Assembly: GCA_022984795.1 (NCBI GenBank) | Contig: JALIHJ010000020.1 | Span: 186,001-250,000 of the forward strand | DNA from: Fabrea salina | Taxonomy: Eukaryota > Ciliophora > Heterotrichea > Heterotrichida > Fabreidae | DNA length: 64,000 nt | Direction: 5' to 3' | In this document: positions 8,353-18,000 of the stretch, in pieces | Position numbering within the stretch: position 1 is the stretch's first letter | How the letters are laid out: each line of letters opens with the position of its first letter | Notes under the pieces: generated by a model | What the model was told of the DNA's origin: nothing | The model's input: only the letters and a program-made list of their open reading frames with translations | Database searches by the model: none | Position numbers and translations under genes: made by a program

Positions 8353-11300
8353 TTAAAAGTTAACTGTATAAATCTTCGTTTTCTGACCTCCAGTAGCCTT
8401 GACTATGCCCTTGCTGGCGTCTTCAGCAACCTCTACGTCAACTTTGTGCTTCCTTTCGTTGAGGTTCTGCATAAGTCCTTTGATTCCAAACACTCCAACT
8501 CCGTACCTAAGTGCTAGCTTAGAAACAGCTTCACACGAAATAAACTCTTCACTTAAGAACTCAGCTTGGTCAAGTAAGCTTTTGAGTTTTTCGCAGGAAA
8601 TTTGTGGATCTAGTTTTTTAAAGATATCTTCTGCGTGGCTTCTTTGGAGTTGCTTAGTAGTTTCGCTTTCTAAGACGTACTCTATGTAAGCAGCGTCTCT
8701 GACTTGTCTGGCTCTGAGTGTTTCTATCAAAGAGGTCAAAAAAGTGCTTTTGGTCACTACAAACCTTTGGTTCTTGTTGTAGTCTATTAGTTTTTCTAAA
8801 CTGAAAAACTTTAAAAACTGACTTTTTGTCACAACTCCGTTTTTAAACTTGTCTAGGTCTTGAAAAAGCTGAGCAATTGCTTCGTCAGAGACCCAAAGGT
8901 CTAAACCTTCTTTCAAGCCTTCTTTAATTCTAGACAAGTCAAGGATTCCAGTTTGGCTTTTGTCTAAGTAGCTAAAAATAGCTTCTGGAGTTGTTCCCAT
9001 TCTAGTCATTTTGTGACACAGTCTGTAAACTAAGTACTCCTCATCAGTGATTCCTTTTGGCTTAATCAACTCTAAAGCCAAAGTCCCACTTTCTTTGTCT
9101 GGCCAAAACATGCTGTAAAGCAAGTCCATCGAGTCGCTTAAAAAAGCTTGTCCTCCTTGGTTATGCCTTTCAAGGCTTTTTTTAGCTCCTCTGTTGCTCA
9201 TGTAGCGTTCATGCTTTTCAATAAGGCTTTTGAAGTGAATTCTAGCCTTGGTTATGTATATAGCTAGGGCATAAGGAACTGGGTCAGGGTGGAACAACTG
9301 GAACAGTCTGCAAAACAAACTCCCGTATTCTTGCTTTTCTTGGTAGAGTTTGTAAAGCGACTGAATCAGCTGGGAAAGACTTTTGAACGCAAGAGCCTCT
9401 ATACCGAAGGTCCTCATAAGGTGCTCCATCAGAAACTCAGTCATGGAACGGGGTTGTCTTTTGTCGTTGAGGTCTCTTTTGTCAGTTTCGAACTTTTTGT
9501 CCATAAGGTCTTCTAGGAACTTAAAAAGGTTGTAGTAACTCATGGGTTTTGCATCTAAAAGTCCTTGTTTCTGGACAGTTTGGATGATTATGTTGGTATC
9601 TATTAAGTGTTGTTTTTCTTCGCGCACAGCTTTGTCAGCTTTTGTGAAGTGGATGGGTTTGGACTTTTCAAAGTCCAGAGAAACTGGAGGGATGTACTCG
9701 TGTTGGTTAGTTTTGAATATGTCTAGTTTCTCTGGGGGTTTTTTCCACTTGTTAAAAGCTGTTTTTAGTTTTTTGTGGAAGTTCTTTTTGACCTTTTTTA
9801 GCTGTGAGAGTTTCAGAGAGTTGTGGTGTTCTTTGCTTAGTTTAGTGTACTTGATTTGGAGGTCGAGTAAGTCTTTGTGGAGTTGTTCGATTTTGGTTTC
9901 TTTTGAGGAAAGCTCACTCAAAAAGGAATATTGGTCAAGTTGTTCTCTGAGTTGTTTGTTTTCTAGTTTTAGTTTTTGGTTTTGGTTTGTCAGAGTAACT
10001 TTTTCTTCGTTAAGGTCTTTGTAAAGGCTTTGGTACTTAGTCATGAACTCTAGTCTTTCTTCAAGTTCATCAATGGCTTTGTCTTTGTCAAGTATAATAT
10101 TTTCTAAGTGTTTGGTGTCCTGGGCTTCTGTGTTTTCTAGAATCTGTTGTTTCAGTTGGGAGATTTTCAAGGTTTTTTGCTCAAGAGCTTTTTGGAGTTC
10201 TGAGTTGTTTGGACTCTTTTGAAGTTTTTCTTGTGAAGAAGCATTTTTGAGTAGGGTGTTGATTAAGTTGATGTTTCTTTCATAAGCGCTTTCAAGCATA
10301 TCTATTTGTAAGTGGTAGTTTTCCTTTTCTTCTTCTAGGGTGTTTTGAAGGGCTTCTAAGTCTTTGGACTTTTCAAGCAGTTTTGACTGGCAACTTAGTT
10401 TTTCTTGGTTCGAAAACTCACTGACTTTTTGGAACACACTAGAAACTTTGTGGGATAAGTTGGAAAGTTTCAGAGTAAGTGACAGTTTTTTGTGCAGGGT
10501 TTTTGGTTTAGACTGCTGTAAAGTTTCCAACTCCAGCCTGAGTCTTTGAATTTCACTTGCAAAGGGCAAGTTCTGTAAGTAAGTTGCTTTTTCTAGCTGG
10601 CTGATTTGAGTTTTAAGAGTTTTTTCAGCCGACATTTGGGTGTCGTTGACTAGTTCAGTTAACTCCTGAGTTTCTAGTAGTTCTTGTTTGACTTGTTCGT
10701 TAGAACTAAGTGCTTCAGTCATCTCTACAAACAACTCATTAGTTTTGTTTTTGAAAAACTTGTTGAGCAACTCACTCACTCTTCGGTCTGCAAGTTGGAT
10801 TCTTTTAAAGGCTTTAGGTTCCAACGCCTTGAACTTCTTTAAAGTGTCTAGTGAGAGAACCAGCAAGTCCTTCAAGCTGTCAAACACCTTTACTTCTGAG
10901 TCCATAAAAGAAGGTTTCTGTCCTTCCCAAAGAACTTCCCACTGCGAAGCTCCATTTTTCTGAGTAGTTTTTCCCCAGTTCCAAAAACCTTTGTTCCACT
11001 CTTGGTGTTCTACTTCAAAAGCTTTTTTGTGTTGCCACTTTTCAGTAAACACTGTTTGGTTTTCTACTCCTTTAGAAAACCCTTCGCTAGAGTCGTCTTG
11101 GGAACTCCACACTGAGTAAAGGTAACAACCTCCGCACTGAACCCAAGTTTCCCCTTGGGCTTCTCCTGCAAAAGAACTGTGCTTGCCTCCAGCAACCCAA
11201 TTACTTATATAGTCTTTCCAAAAGTCTTTGGGAGTCTCTGGCTGCTTGACTATAAACTTAGAAAAGCTTCTTTGGTCTGGACTGGTAAACCAGGACTTCC

Positions 11301-11640
11301 AGTGCTGCTTTTCAGAATAAAACTTAACCAAGTTTCCCCACTCAAAGTTATCTTGTAGCCAACTTTTCCAGATAGTTAAAACTCCTTTTTCATGAAACCA
11401 GTGCTCGTACACCCAAGTGTTGTTTTGGAGGTTTCTTGAGATCTTCTGTGCAGTGTTGGTGCTATAGTCAAATACTTTATAAGTTTGGGTGTTATTTTCT
11501 GAACTAAAAGACTCTCTGAAGTTGTTTTGAGTCAAGTCGAAGCAAAAAGTGCACTTCTTAAAAGACTCAAACAAAGGGAACTCGTAAAGACCTTGCAGTG
11601 AGTACTTTGGGTACTGATCTTTCCACCAGTTTTCAGACAT
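8353..11640 (-). CDS. Trp-rich / long coiled-coil / EF-hand protein
   Basis: 1095 residues from MSENWWKDQYPK at 11640. The frame stays open to 11724 but would overlap the divergent gene, and TAATAATG precedes this ATG. Residues 1-260 hold about 19 tryptophans with many aromatics (for example FWNWGKTTQKNGASQW). Residues about 265-660 form long heptad-rich coiled coil. A C-terminal globular part (about 730-1060) contains two EF-hand-like loops (DKSQTGILDLSR and DKFKNGVVTKSQ). The architecture suggests a Ca2+-responsive cytoskeletal or cortical fibre protein. I do not recognise the Trp-rich domain, and no function is assigned. Confidence 0.82.
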   Translation of the reverse strand: MSENWWKDQYPKYSLQGLYEFPLFESFKKCTFCFDLTQNNFRESFSSENNTQTYKVFDYSTNTAQKISRNLQNNTWVYEHWFHEKGVLTIWKSWLQDNFEWGNLVKFYSEKQHWKSWFTSPDQRSFSKFIVKQPETPKDFWKDYISNWVAGGKHSSFAGEAQGETWVQCGGCYLYSVWSSQDDSSEGFSKGVENQTVFTEKWQHKKAFEVEHQEWNKGFWNWGKTTQKNGASQWEVLWEGQKPSFMDSEVKVFDSLKDLLVLSLDTLKKFKALEPKAFKRIQLADRRVSELLNKFFKNKTNELFVEMTEALSSNEQVKQELLETQELTELVNDTQMSAEKTLKTQISQLEKATYLQNLPFASEIQRLRLELETLQQSKPKTLHKKLSLTLKLSNLSHKVSSVFQKVSEFSNQEKLSCQSKLLEKSKDLEALQNTLEEEKENYHLQIDMLESAYERNINLINTLLKNASSQEKLQKSPNNSELQKALEQKTLKISQLKQQILENTEAQDTKHLENIILDKDKAIDELEERLEFMTKYQSLYKDLNEEKVTLTNQNQKLKLENKQLREQLDQYSFLSELSSKETKIEQLHKDLLDLQIKYTKLSKEHHNSLKLSQLKKVKKNFHKKLKTAFNKWKKPPEKLDIFKTNQHEYIPPVSLDFEKSKPIHFTKADKAVREEKQHLIDTNIIIQTVQKQGLLDAKPMSYYNLFKFLEDLMDKKFETDKRDLNDKRQPRSMTEFLMEHLMRTFGIEALAFKSLSQLIQSLYKLYQEKQEYGSLFCRLFQLFHPDPVPYALAIYITKARIHFKSLIEKHERYMSNRGAKKSLERHNQGGQAFLSDSMDLLYSMFWPDKESGTLALELIKPKGITDEEYLVYRLCHKMTRMGTTPEAIFSYLDKSQTGILDLSRIKEGLKEGLDLWVSDEAIAQLFQDLDKFKNGVVTKSQFLKFFSLEKLIDYNKNQRFVVTKSTFLTSLIETLRARQVRDAAYIEYVLESETTKQLQRSHAEDIFKKLDPQISCEKLKSLLDQAEFLSEEFISCEAVSKLALRYGVGVFGIKGLMQNLNERKHKVDVEVAEDASKGIVKATGGQKTKIYTVNF

Positions 11641-11668
11641 TATTACTAGTTTTGTTGGAATAACTAAT
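11641..11668. promoter_or_regulatory. Divergent gap between two EF-hand genes
   Basis: 28 nt between the start codons of the Trp-rich EF-hand gene and the plus-strand EF-hand gene, with TAATAA next to one ATG and TAACTAAT next to the other. A shared start region is likely, and the two calcium-binding products may be co-expressed. Confidence 0.35.
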
Positions 11669-12409
11669 ATGGAAGACAAAAAGTTCAACTTCCTTCTCAG
11701 TGACTTGTTTTCAAAGCTTGCCAAAAGAGAACGCAGCGTTGAACTTAAAAGACAGTTCTTGTGCGAAGCTCCTGGGTTCAGTCTTCCAGTTGCTTTTTCA
11801 ATTCTAGACCCAAAGAACTACGGATCCATTCTGCCTTCGAGCATCTATAAGTTTTTGCTGGGCTTCGGAATCAACCCTAGCGAAGTCCAAATTTACTTGC
11901 TAGTGAAAACTTTTGACTCTTCATGCAGAGGATCGCTTTCCTTTGATGACTTTGAGTCCATGGCAGTTTCGAAGGTTTCAAACCAAGTCCAAGAGTCCTC
12001 CCCCAAAGCAATGAACTTCGGAAGCAAAGCAGTGGAACAGGCCCTTGCTAAACTCCTCCAAAAAGAAATAAACTTTCAGTGGGAACTAGAACTTATCAAA
12101 GAAGCTCTCCACAACTTGCCTGACTGGTCTATACTAAGAGCTTTCAGGTGCTTTGATACCTCTGCAAAGGGGTTCATTACTCAAGGGGACGTAATGCGGT
12201 TCTTCGAAGAAACTGGAACCCCAATTACCTACAAAGACTTAGAAGCTATAATGCTTAGAGCTGACAAAGACAAAGACTCTGTGATTAACTACCGCGACTT
12301 CATAGAGTTCATAGTCCCTATTAGAGACCAAAACGAAGTAGTAAGACCTAGGTCCAACTACAAAACTCACTCTCTTTTCGTTTCCCACAAAAGAGTAAAC
12401 ACCCTATAA
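11669..12409 (+). CDS. EF-hand calcium-binding protein
   Basis: 246 residues with four EF-hand-like units in two pairs. Loops start at DPKNYGSILPSS, DSSCRGSLSFDD, DTSAKGFITQGD and DKDKDSVINYRD. Only the last has the full canonical pattern of acidic ligands; the others are degenerate and may not bind Ca2+. The layout resembles calmodulin-like axonemal or cortical EF proteins of ciliates, without a catalytic domain. The C-terminal tail is basic (RPRSNYKTHS). It is divergent from the neighbouring EF-hand coiled-coil gene. Confidence 0.83.
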   Translation: MEDKKFNFLLSDLFSKLAKRERSVELKRQFLCEAPGFSLPVAFSILDPKNYGSILPSSIYKFLLGFGINPSEVQIYLLVKTFDSSCRGSLSFDDFESMAVSKVSNQVQESSPKAMNFGSKAVEQALAKLLQKEINFQWELELIKEALHNLPDWSILRAFRCFDTSAKGFITQGDVMRFFEETGTPITYKDLEAIMLRADKDKDSVINYRDFIEFIVPIRDQNEVVRPRSNYKTHSLFVSHKRVNTL

Positions 12410-12423
12410 CTTATATATAATAC

Positions 12424-12639
12424 TTAGTTAGATAGAGAACGCGCAATGTTTTTTTTAATTGCACTTTCAGTCTCGGAGTAAGCCAATCCACCGCCCAAGC
12501 CAGTTCCAAACAAACAAGCTGGCAACTTCTTGTTGAAAACTATCAGTGAAACAACAAAGCCAAGTCCCAAACCTCCTAAGCTGTAGCCAAGGAACTTCTG
12601 GCCTAAGTGCTGCCATTCTGCTTCAATTTTGGAATCCAT
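12424..12639 (-). CDS. MIC10: MICOS subunit Mic10
   Basis: 71 residues. There are two hydrophobic segments, each with a glycine-rich motif: GGLGLGF in the first and GTGLGGGLAYSE in the second. This is the hallmark of Mic10 (MINOS1), whose Gly-rich helices oligomerise to bend the mitochondrial inner membrane at crista junctions. The size is also typical (human protein 78 residues). The N-terminal E-x-x-W-x-x-L segment fits. It lies 3 nt downstream of the ribophorin I gene on the same strand. Confidence 0.88.
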   Translation of the reverse strand: MDSKIEAEWQHLGQKFLGYSLGGLGLGFVVSLIVFNKKLPACLFGTGLGGGLAYSETESAIKKNIARSLSN

Positions 12640-12642
12640 TTA

Positions 12643-14004
12643 TTATTCCTTTTTAAGCTTCAAGGATTTGTCTAGCTCTAAGTTAAACCGAAATCCACAG
12701 ATCAAACTTGCCAACACACACAGTATCATTCCTGAAAGCATCAGGGGCTCTCTCAGCATTTCCACCTTGTTGAAGTGGTAAGTGACTTGGAAAGGTTGTC
12801 TATGGAAGTCCACAGCGTACTTTTTCTTGAAGACAACCACTGGTCTGCCTGTAATGTCTAAGTAAGAAAACATAGAGTCGCTTGAAACTTCTTCTACTTC
12901 AAAGGGGAGGGTATACTGGACCTGGTCTGAACCTTCGGGCAGAATAACTTTAACTATTAGTTCATCTGCAATGATTTCTTTGAAAGGGAACCCAAAAGTG
13001 GTATTGAGCATGTACTTGTCGCCTTCGTTTTTGATGGAGTGCTGAATGGGCATGTCATACCCAATTACAAAGTTACTCCTCCAGCCCCCAAATATAGGAA
13101 ACCGGGGCTCTATTGAAAGACTTGCTTGGCTAACTTGTTTCGAAGCCCTTGAAGTAGAAACGTTGCCTAGCTCGTCTCTGAAGTAAAGTGCTCTGGCAAA
13201 CCTAGGCAAAGTAGCCTGCATTCTTTCTAGTGCGTTCAGTCCTGAAGGTCTGTACCGGTTACCGTAGTCTATTCTGCTGAATTCTCCTTTAAGCGAAGCT
13301 CCTTCGTTCACTAAGGAGTAAAACTCAGTAACAGCTACGTTTCCCCAGTGAGAAATCTCAATTTGCCTTTCAACTGATGTGAAGTAAGGAATTGGCTGTG
13401 AGTTTTCGTAGTGAATTTGGATTGTGGCGTTAGAAAAGGCTCCTACGTTTGTGTAAGGACCGTAAACTAAGTCGTTGCCTTTCAAGTAAAACTTTCCGTC
13501 CTGGGGTTTGGTGTAGCTTTCGAGCTTTTCAGAAGGCAATTTAACTGTAGTTTTAGAGTTCTTGGTTAAGTATGGACTGGGCAAGTTAAGGTACTCTTGG
13601 CAAAGCAGTAACTGCTCCTCAAATATCCCAATGCTTTTGGGCAAAGGAGTCAACTTGTGGGCATAAATTTCTTTCACTACTAAGTTTACAGACCCATTTG
13701 AAGGCACTCCTCTGGACACAGTAATCTTGAACAAGTAGAACTCCGAAGTAGAGTCTGAGTGTTCGATCCTAAGAGGCTCGTTGGGCTTCCCTTCAATGTG
13801 GGCAGTAATCAAAGCTAGGTAGCTGTAGTCTTCCAGAGGAATGGAGTACTGGAACTTAGACAGTGGCGCTCCCGAAGTGTTTTCTAGTTTTATTTGGTTG
13901 GTAATTTGCGAGTACTTTCCTTTCAAGTCGATTGTTCTTTCTACACTAGAAAGTTCAAAGTTAGAACCCAGGGCCAAACCCAAGCAGAGCAAAACTAAAA
14001 CCAT
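12643..14004 (-). CDS. OST1: Ribophorin I, oligosaccharyltransferase subunit OST1
   Basis: 453 residues. A signal peptide (MVLVLLCLGLALGS) precedes a lumenal domain beginning FELSSVERTIDLKGKYSQ, which matches the ribophorin I start (N-x-x-x-x-R-x-I-D-L). Later family landmarks include LEDYSYLALITAHIEGK, EFYSLVNEGASLKGEFSR and the YDMPIQHSI segment. One transmembrane helix at about 425-445 is followed by a short basic cytosolic tail. Ribophorin I is the non-catalytic, substrate-guiding subunit of the ER N-glycosylation complex. Length is somewhat shorter than animal ribophorin I (about 600) but close to yeast Ost1 (476). Confidence 0.93.
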   Translation of the reverse strand: MVLVLLCLGLALGSNFELSSVERTIDLKGKYSQITNQIKLENTSGAPLSKFQYSIPLEDYSYLALITAHIEGKPNEPLRIEHSDSTSEFYLFKITVSRGVPSNGSVNLVVKEIYAHKLTPLPKSIGIFEEQLLLCQEYLNLPSPYLTKNSKTTVKLPSEKLESYTKPQDGKFYLKGNDLVYGPYTNVGAFSNATIQIHYENSQPIPYFTSVERQIEISHWGNVAVTEFYSLVNEGASLKGEFSRIDYGNRYRPSGLNALERMQATLPRFARALYFRDELGNVSTSRASKQVSQASLSIEPRFPIFGGWRSNFVIGYDMPIQHSIKNEGDKYMLNTTFGFPFKEIIADELIVKVILPEGSDQVQYTLPFEVEEVSSDSMFSYLDITGRPVVVFKKKYAVDFHRQPFQVTYHFNKVEMLREPLMLSGMILCVLASLICGFRFNLELDKSLKLKKE

Positions 14005-14032
14005 ATTATTATTCTACCTTGAATTATGTATA

Positions 14033-15055
14033 TTACTCAGAAGCTCTGGCTTTGTGGAAGCACTTTCCAAAAAAGCTTAGGGAGTCCTTTGGTTTAATTT
14101 TAAGCAGCTTGTTGCCTACTTGGATTACTTTAGTTCTGCCTGTTTCCAAAACCAGGTTTTTAGTTCCTACAAGAGTGCCATAAGTTGAGTCTTTGTCAAG
14201 TAAGTAAAAAGAGCCTTTCTTGAAAATAATTGACGCGTGCAAGTCACTTACTGAAGAGTCAGAAATCTTAATGTCTGAGTAAGGGTCTTTGCCTATCTTT
14301 ATGTCCGTGAACTTGTTGCCTGCAACGTAGTGAACTAGAGTGCCTCCTAAGGAGTCGTGTCTAGTGTCTTCCAACACTAAAAAAGGTGTGGCAGGCTTTC
14401 TTAACTGGATGAAGTCCAAGCGTTTGTCTCCTAAGTCAATTGAAGGAGGCAGGTCTGTTCCACACAGTTCACACTTAAGATTGGGCCAGTGGTAAGTAGA
14501 CACAAATCCTCTGTGCCTAACAGCTAGTTTACTCAGCAACCACTTTTGCAAGCAGTTAAAGTGTATATTTTGCATAGAGCCAGTGCACTTACAAGGACTT
14601 ACTAAAGGGTTACTTTGGGACTCTCCTGAGGACAAACAGATTCTGCAAGGCAAGTCGGAGGAGGATTCAGGTTCAAACTCAGAAGTATTGGTGGTGAGGC
14701 AAGTGGTTTCACCAAAACCTATATCGTTTACCTTCAGTCTCACCCCGCCTATTCTGATGAGGTCTCCTTTTTTTAATAGGTGACCTTTTATGCCGTTGGG
14801 TTGTTTAATTTCCTTAACTACTTCCCACATGTGGAGCCCATCTGGACATTCCACAGAAAATCCTCTTTGACTCTTCACAAAGTTCAGTTTAGGGTGCGGA
14901 ACTTCACTTTCTTTTGAAATTTCGATCTCTCCAGAGACTGGAATCTGGGAGTTTGAGTTTATACTGAAAGAAGTTGAGGGGGTTTTTTCTTTGAAGTTGA
15001 AGAATCCAGAGTGGTCTTGTTGGGGTTGCTTTACTTTTAGGTTAAGAGACTTCAT
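14033..15055 (-). CDS. RING-CH (MARCH-type) ligase fused to FHA domain
   Basis: 340 residues. A RING-CH finger at about 137-200 begins CRICLSSGESQSNPLVSPC with C-K-C-T-G, then H-F-N-C-L-Q-K-W and a final C-E-L-C pair, the C4HC3 arrangement of MARCH E3 ligases. It is followed at about 235-310 by a forkhead-associated domain: IKIGKDPYSDIKISDSSVSDLHA, with the conserved S-x-x-H and STYGTLVG. FHA domains bind phosphothreonine, so the ligase may choose phosphorylated targets. A segment at about 70-115 (GLHMWEVV, then KKGDLIRIGG) could be a second, divergent FHA-like fold. There are no transmembrane helices, unlike most MARCH proteins. Confidence 0.85.
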   Translation of the reverse strand: MKSLNLKVKQPQQDHSGFFNFKEKTPSTSFSINSNSQIPVSGEIEISKESEVPHPKLNFVKSQRGFSVECPDGLHMWEVVKEIKQPNGIKGHLLKKGDLIRIGGVRLKVNDIGFGETTCLTTNTSEFEPESSSDLPCRICLSSGESQSNPLVSPCKCTGSMQNIHFNCLQKWLLSKLAVRHRGFVSTYHWPNLKCELCGTDLPPSIDLGDKRLDFIQLRKPATPFLVLEDTRHDSLGGTLVHYVAGNKFTDIKIGKDPYSDIKISDSSVSDLHASIIFKKGSFYLLDKDSTYGTLVGTKNLVLETGRTKVIQVGNKLLKIKPKDSLSFFGKCFHKARASE

Positions 15056-15069
15056 TTTTATAAGCTTAA

Positions 15070-18000
15070 CTATTGGTTTGCTCTTTTAGACTTAGGCTTG
15101 ACTATGCGTCTTACTTCGAACTCGTCTTGTTGCGCACTTGCAAGTTTTATTCGTTTGCTTTGGATGATTTCAGTGAGTTGTTGCACTTGGATTTGGTTAA
15201 GTTGTCCTACAAGTAGTTTCAAGGAGTCCGGTGAGGTTTGTTTTAAGTTTGCAATGATGCTTCTGAAGTGGTCGTACTCGTCGATTTGTTGAAGAGGTGA
15301 CTGGAAGGTGCTTAAAGCCAAGTTAGCCTCTAGTTCTTCTGAGTTCTTGATGGCTTGGCCTTTTACCATTAGGTTGAGTGTGCCTTCTTCGTTGTCTTTG
15401 GTGTCTACTTGCATTGGTTGTTCTTTTTTCAACGAAAGAATGTCAACTAGTGCTTGGAAGATGTAGCCTAACTGTTGGGATATGATTTGTGGAAGTGAGT
15501 GCTGAGTAATAATGCTGCAGAGTCCCAAAGACCCGACTTTCCGGTCGTAGGGGTGAGTGAAGGCAAAAGTCAGAGAAAAAATCTGTTCAAGAATCAACTC
15601 AAGGTAGCTTTTGTTGCTTTCTGTAGTTGCGTTGCCTAGTATGTTCATAGTTGCGTAGGCGTTGTAAGAGACTGCACTCAGAACTACCCCCAGCAGCCTC
15701 ACTTTAAAAAAGTTGTTGTTGATTCCTTGGGCAAACCTTTGGATGGCTGAAGAAAGTATACTTTCTAAAGAGTCGTCTACCATTCCAATGTAAGTCTGCA
15801 GAATTTGCTGCAAGATAAGTGCGCCTTCAGCATTAGCTGCTTCGTTGGTTTTGCCTTTGTACTGGGCAAAGATGCACTTGTTACACATACTTACTACTTG
15901 CACAAGCCAAGAAGGGTTGGAGTTAAAGACTTCTTTACCGTAGTAAAGGTAAGTGTTTAAAATCGGGAACAACTGAATAAAGGTGTTTTCGTACTTTTCC
16001 TGAACTAAAGGCAGCTGCTGGAACAGAGTCCACCCAGTTTGAGTTACTGTTTCGGTTTTCTTCATTAAAGCTGTTTCGAACAAAACTATGTCGTCGTCGA
16101 AGTCGATCTCAGAAGGGTTCTTCATGAACTCAAACAAAGGCAAAAGGCACTGTTCGAGTTGCAGAGCTAACTCAGGAGTTAAGTCTTTGTTTTCTTCAAG
16201 TCCTCTAATTATGTTCCAGCACTTAATAATTATAGTGGAAGTTTTTCGGTTTTTGCCTGGTTTGGGCTGTGTTCGAGAGAACTCATCCTGGATCTTCTTA
16301 ACTAAAACCGGAACCAGCTGCCCTATGTAAGGAAAAACCACTTCCATGTGCCCTGCCACTATTTCTTGCAAACCTTCGTAGAATCCTTTGCAGTTCTGGT
16401 AAGGAATTATCTGCATCAAACGCTGCCAGATGTCAGCCATGTAGTTCTCAAGTCTAAAAGAAACGTCTTCGTCCTGGATTATGTTGCTGATTGTGTCAGA
16501 AGCTTGTATATTTGCAGCTTTGGAACAAGTGTTGGGGTCACAGAAGTACAGCAAACTTTGAAGAAGCATTGAAAAGCTTTCAGAGTCATTTTCAAACACA
16601 TACTCACAGTAGTAGTTTAAAAACAAGCAAAACTTAGCTTGTATAACTGCTGACTTAACATTTGGCCAGTGAGGAAGGTACTTCTTCAAAACGTTCTCCA
16701 CTATAGTAGTGAGGTCTCTTCTGCGGGAAACTGAGTAGTTAATCGTTGAAAGGGCAGTAAAAGCCAAGTCAGCTTTTATTTCGTCAGGCAGACTCAAAAT
16801 GATTGAGTTGGGGAACTGGGAAAGGTTGGGGTAGTTCTCTACCGGGCTTTGTGAAAGGCTTTGGTCCAGTAGCTCACAAAGCAAGTTAACACTGAAACTC
16901 AAAACTCCGTCGATGTGGTCGCTTATAGCTTCAAATAACTGAGCTGCACTAGTTTTGTAAGTCTCAGACTCTTGGCGTTCGCATATGTCAGTTGCTTCAG
17001 CTACGAACTCTTCAGGGGTGTCTTCTAGCATTTCAATGTCGTTTTGGGTAGTTTTGAGTAACGGGAAGCAAATCTGGAGTAGGAACCCTTTAGCGTTTTG
17101 AGAAAAGAAACTTAAGAACCTGTTTTCTCTAACTAGTTTGTGTAACACAAGCAGAACTTCAATGACCAGTTCAGTGACGTTTTCACTTTGAAGGATTTCG
17201 TCAAGTTCTTGAACTGACAAAATTTGACTTAAAGACAAAGTAAAAGGCTCAACTAAGCTTTGGAGCATGTTAATGAAAGGAGAGTCTGGCATGTCCACTC
17301 CTGTGAGACTTATAACTGTGTCCACTCCACTGTCTTTAAGATGGTCCTTTTTGGTTTCTTGCAAGCACTGCAAAATTAAGTTTACTCCTTGGAGTATTTG
17401 GGACTTCACTTGGTTCAGCTTGGTAGTGGCTTGGTCTGGAGCAATGCCTATCAAACAAGGAGAAGCAAACCTTAGGTCAGGAATAGCCAAGTTCAGCACT
17501 TCGTGGTACATGTAAGCAAGTTGGTGCAAGTCTTTGGTTTCCTTCATGGTTTTCCTAGAAGATATTTCAAAGTACTCCAGAATAGAAGTGAAGGCTGCAC
17601 AGAGTTCGTAAAGCACCTCTAAACAAAGGTTGACTTCGTTAGTTTTGCCTTCGCTGATCCTGGTCTTTAAGGTGTTGTTGGTGTTAAGACCAGAGTTCAC
17701 CATGGGCTCCAGCAACTGCTTGAAAATAGTCCAGGTCATGCTGTTTTCTGAGAAACCACTAAACACAGCTTTAATCATTTTGCAGCACCCTATGATGGAA
17801 TAAGGCTCTCCTCCCATTCCGCTTACGATGTCTGGCATCAATGATGCCACAGTGCTTCCCATTGGATCGCCTGTGTCTAAAGAAACAATTGGCACCAAAG
17901 CATACCCTAAAGTAGCCCTCACTGGCCCCTCTAAACCAGGCTGGACCAAAGCGTTGAAAATTGACTTTGCAAAGAACTCCCGAGTTTGTCCTTCTAGTTG

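Noticed and set aside
11669-12409. Tandem duplication linking the two neighbouring EF-hand genes
   Set aside because: EF loops differ and the flanking sequence shares no pattern; the two are probably unrelated beyond the fold.
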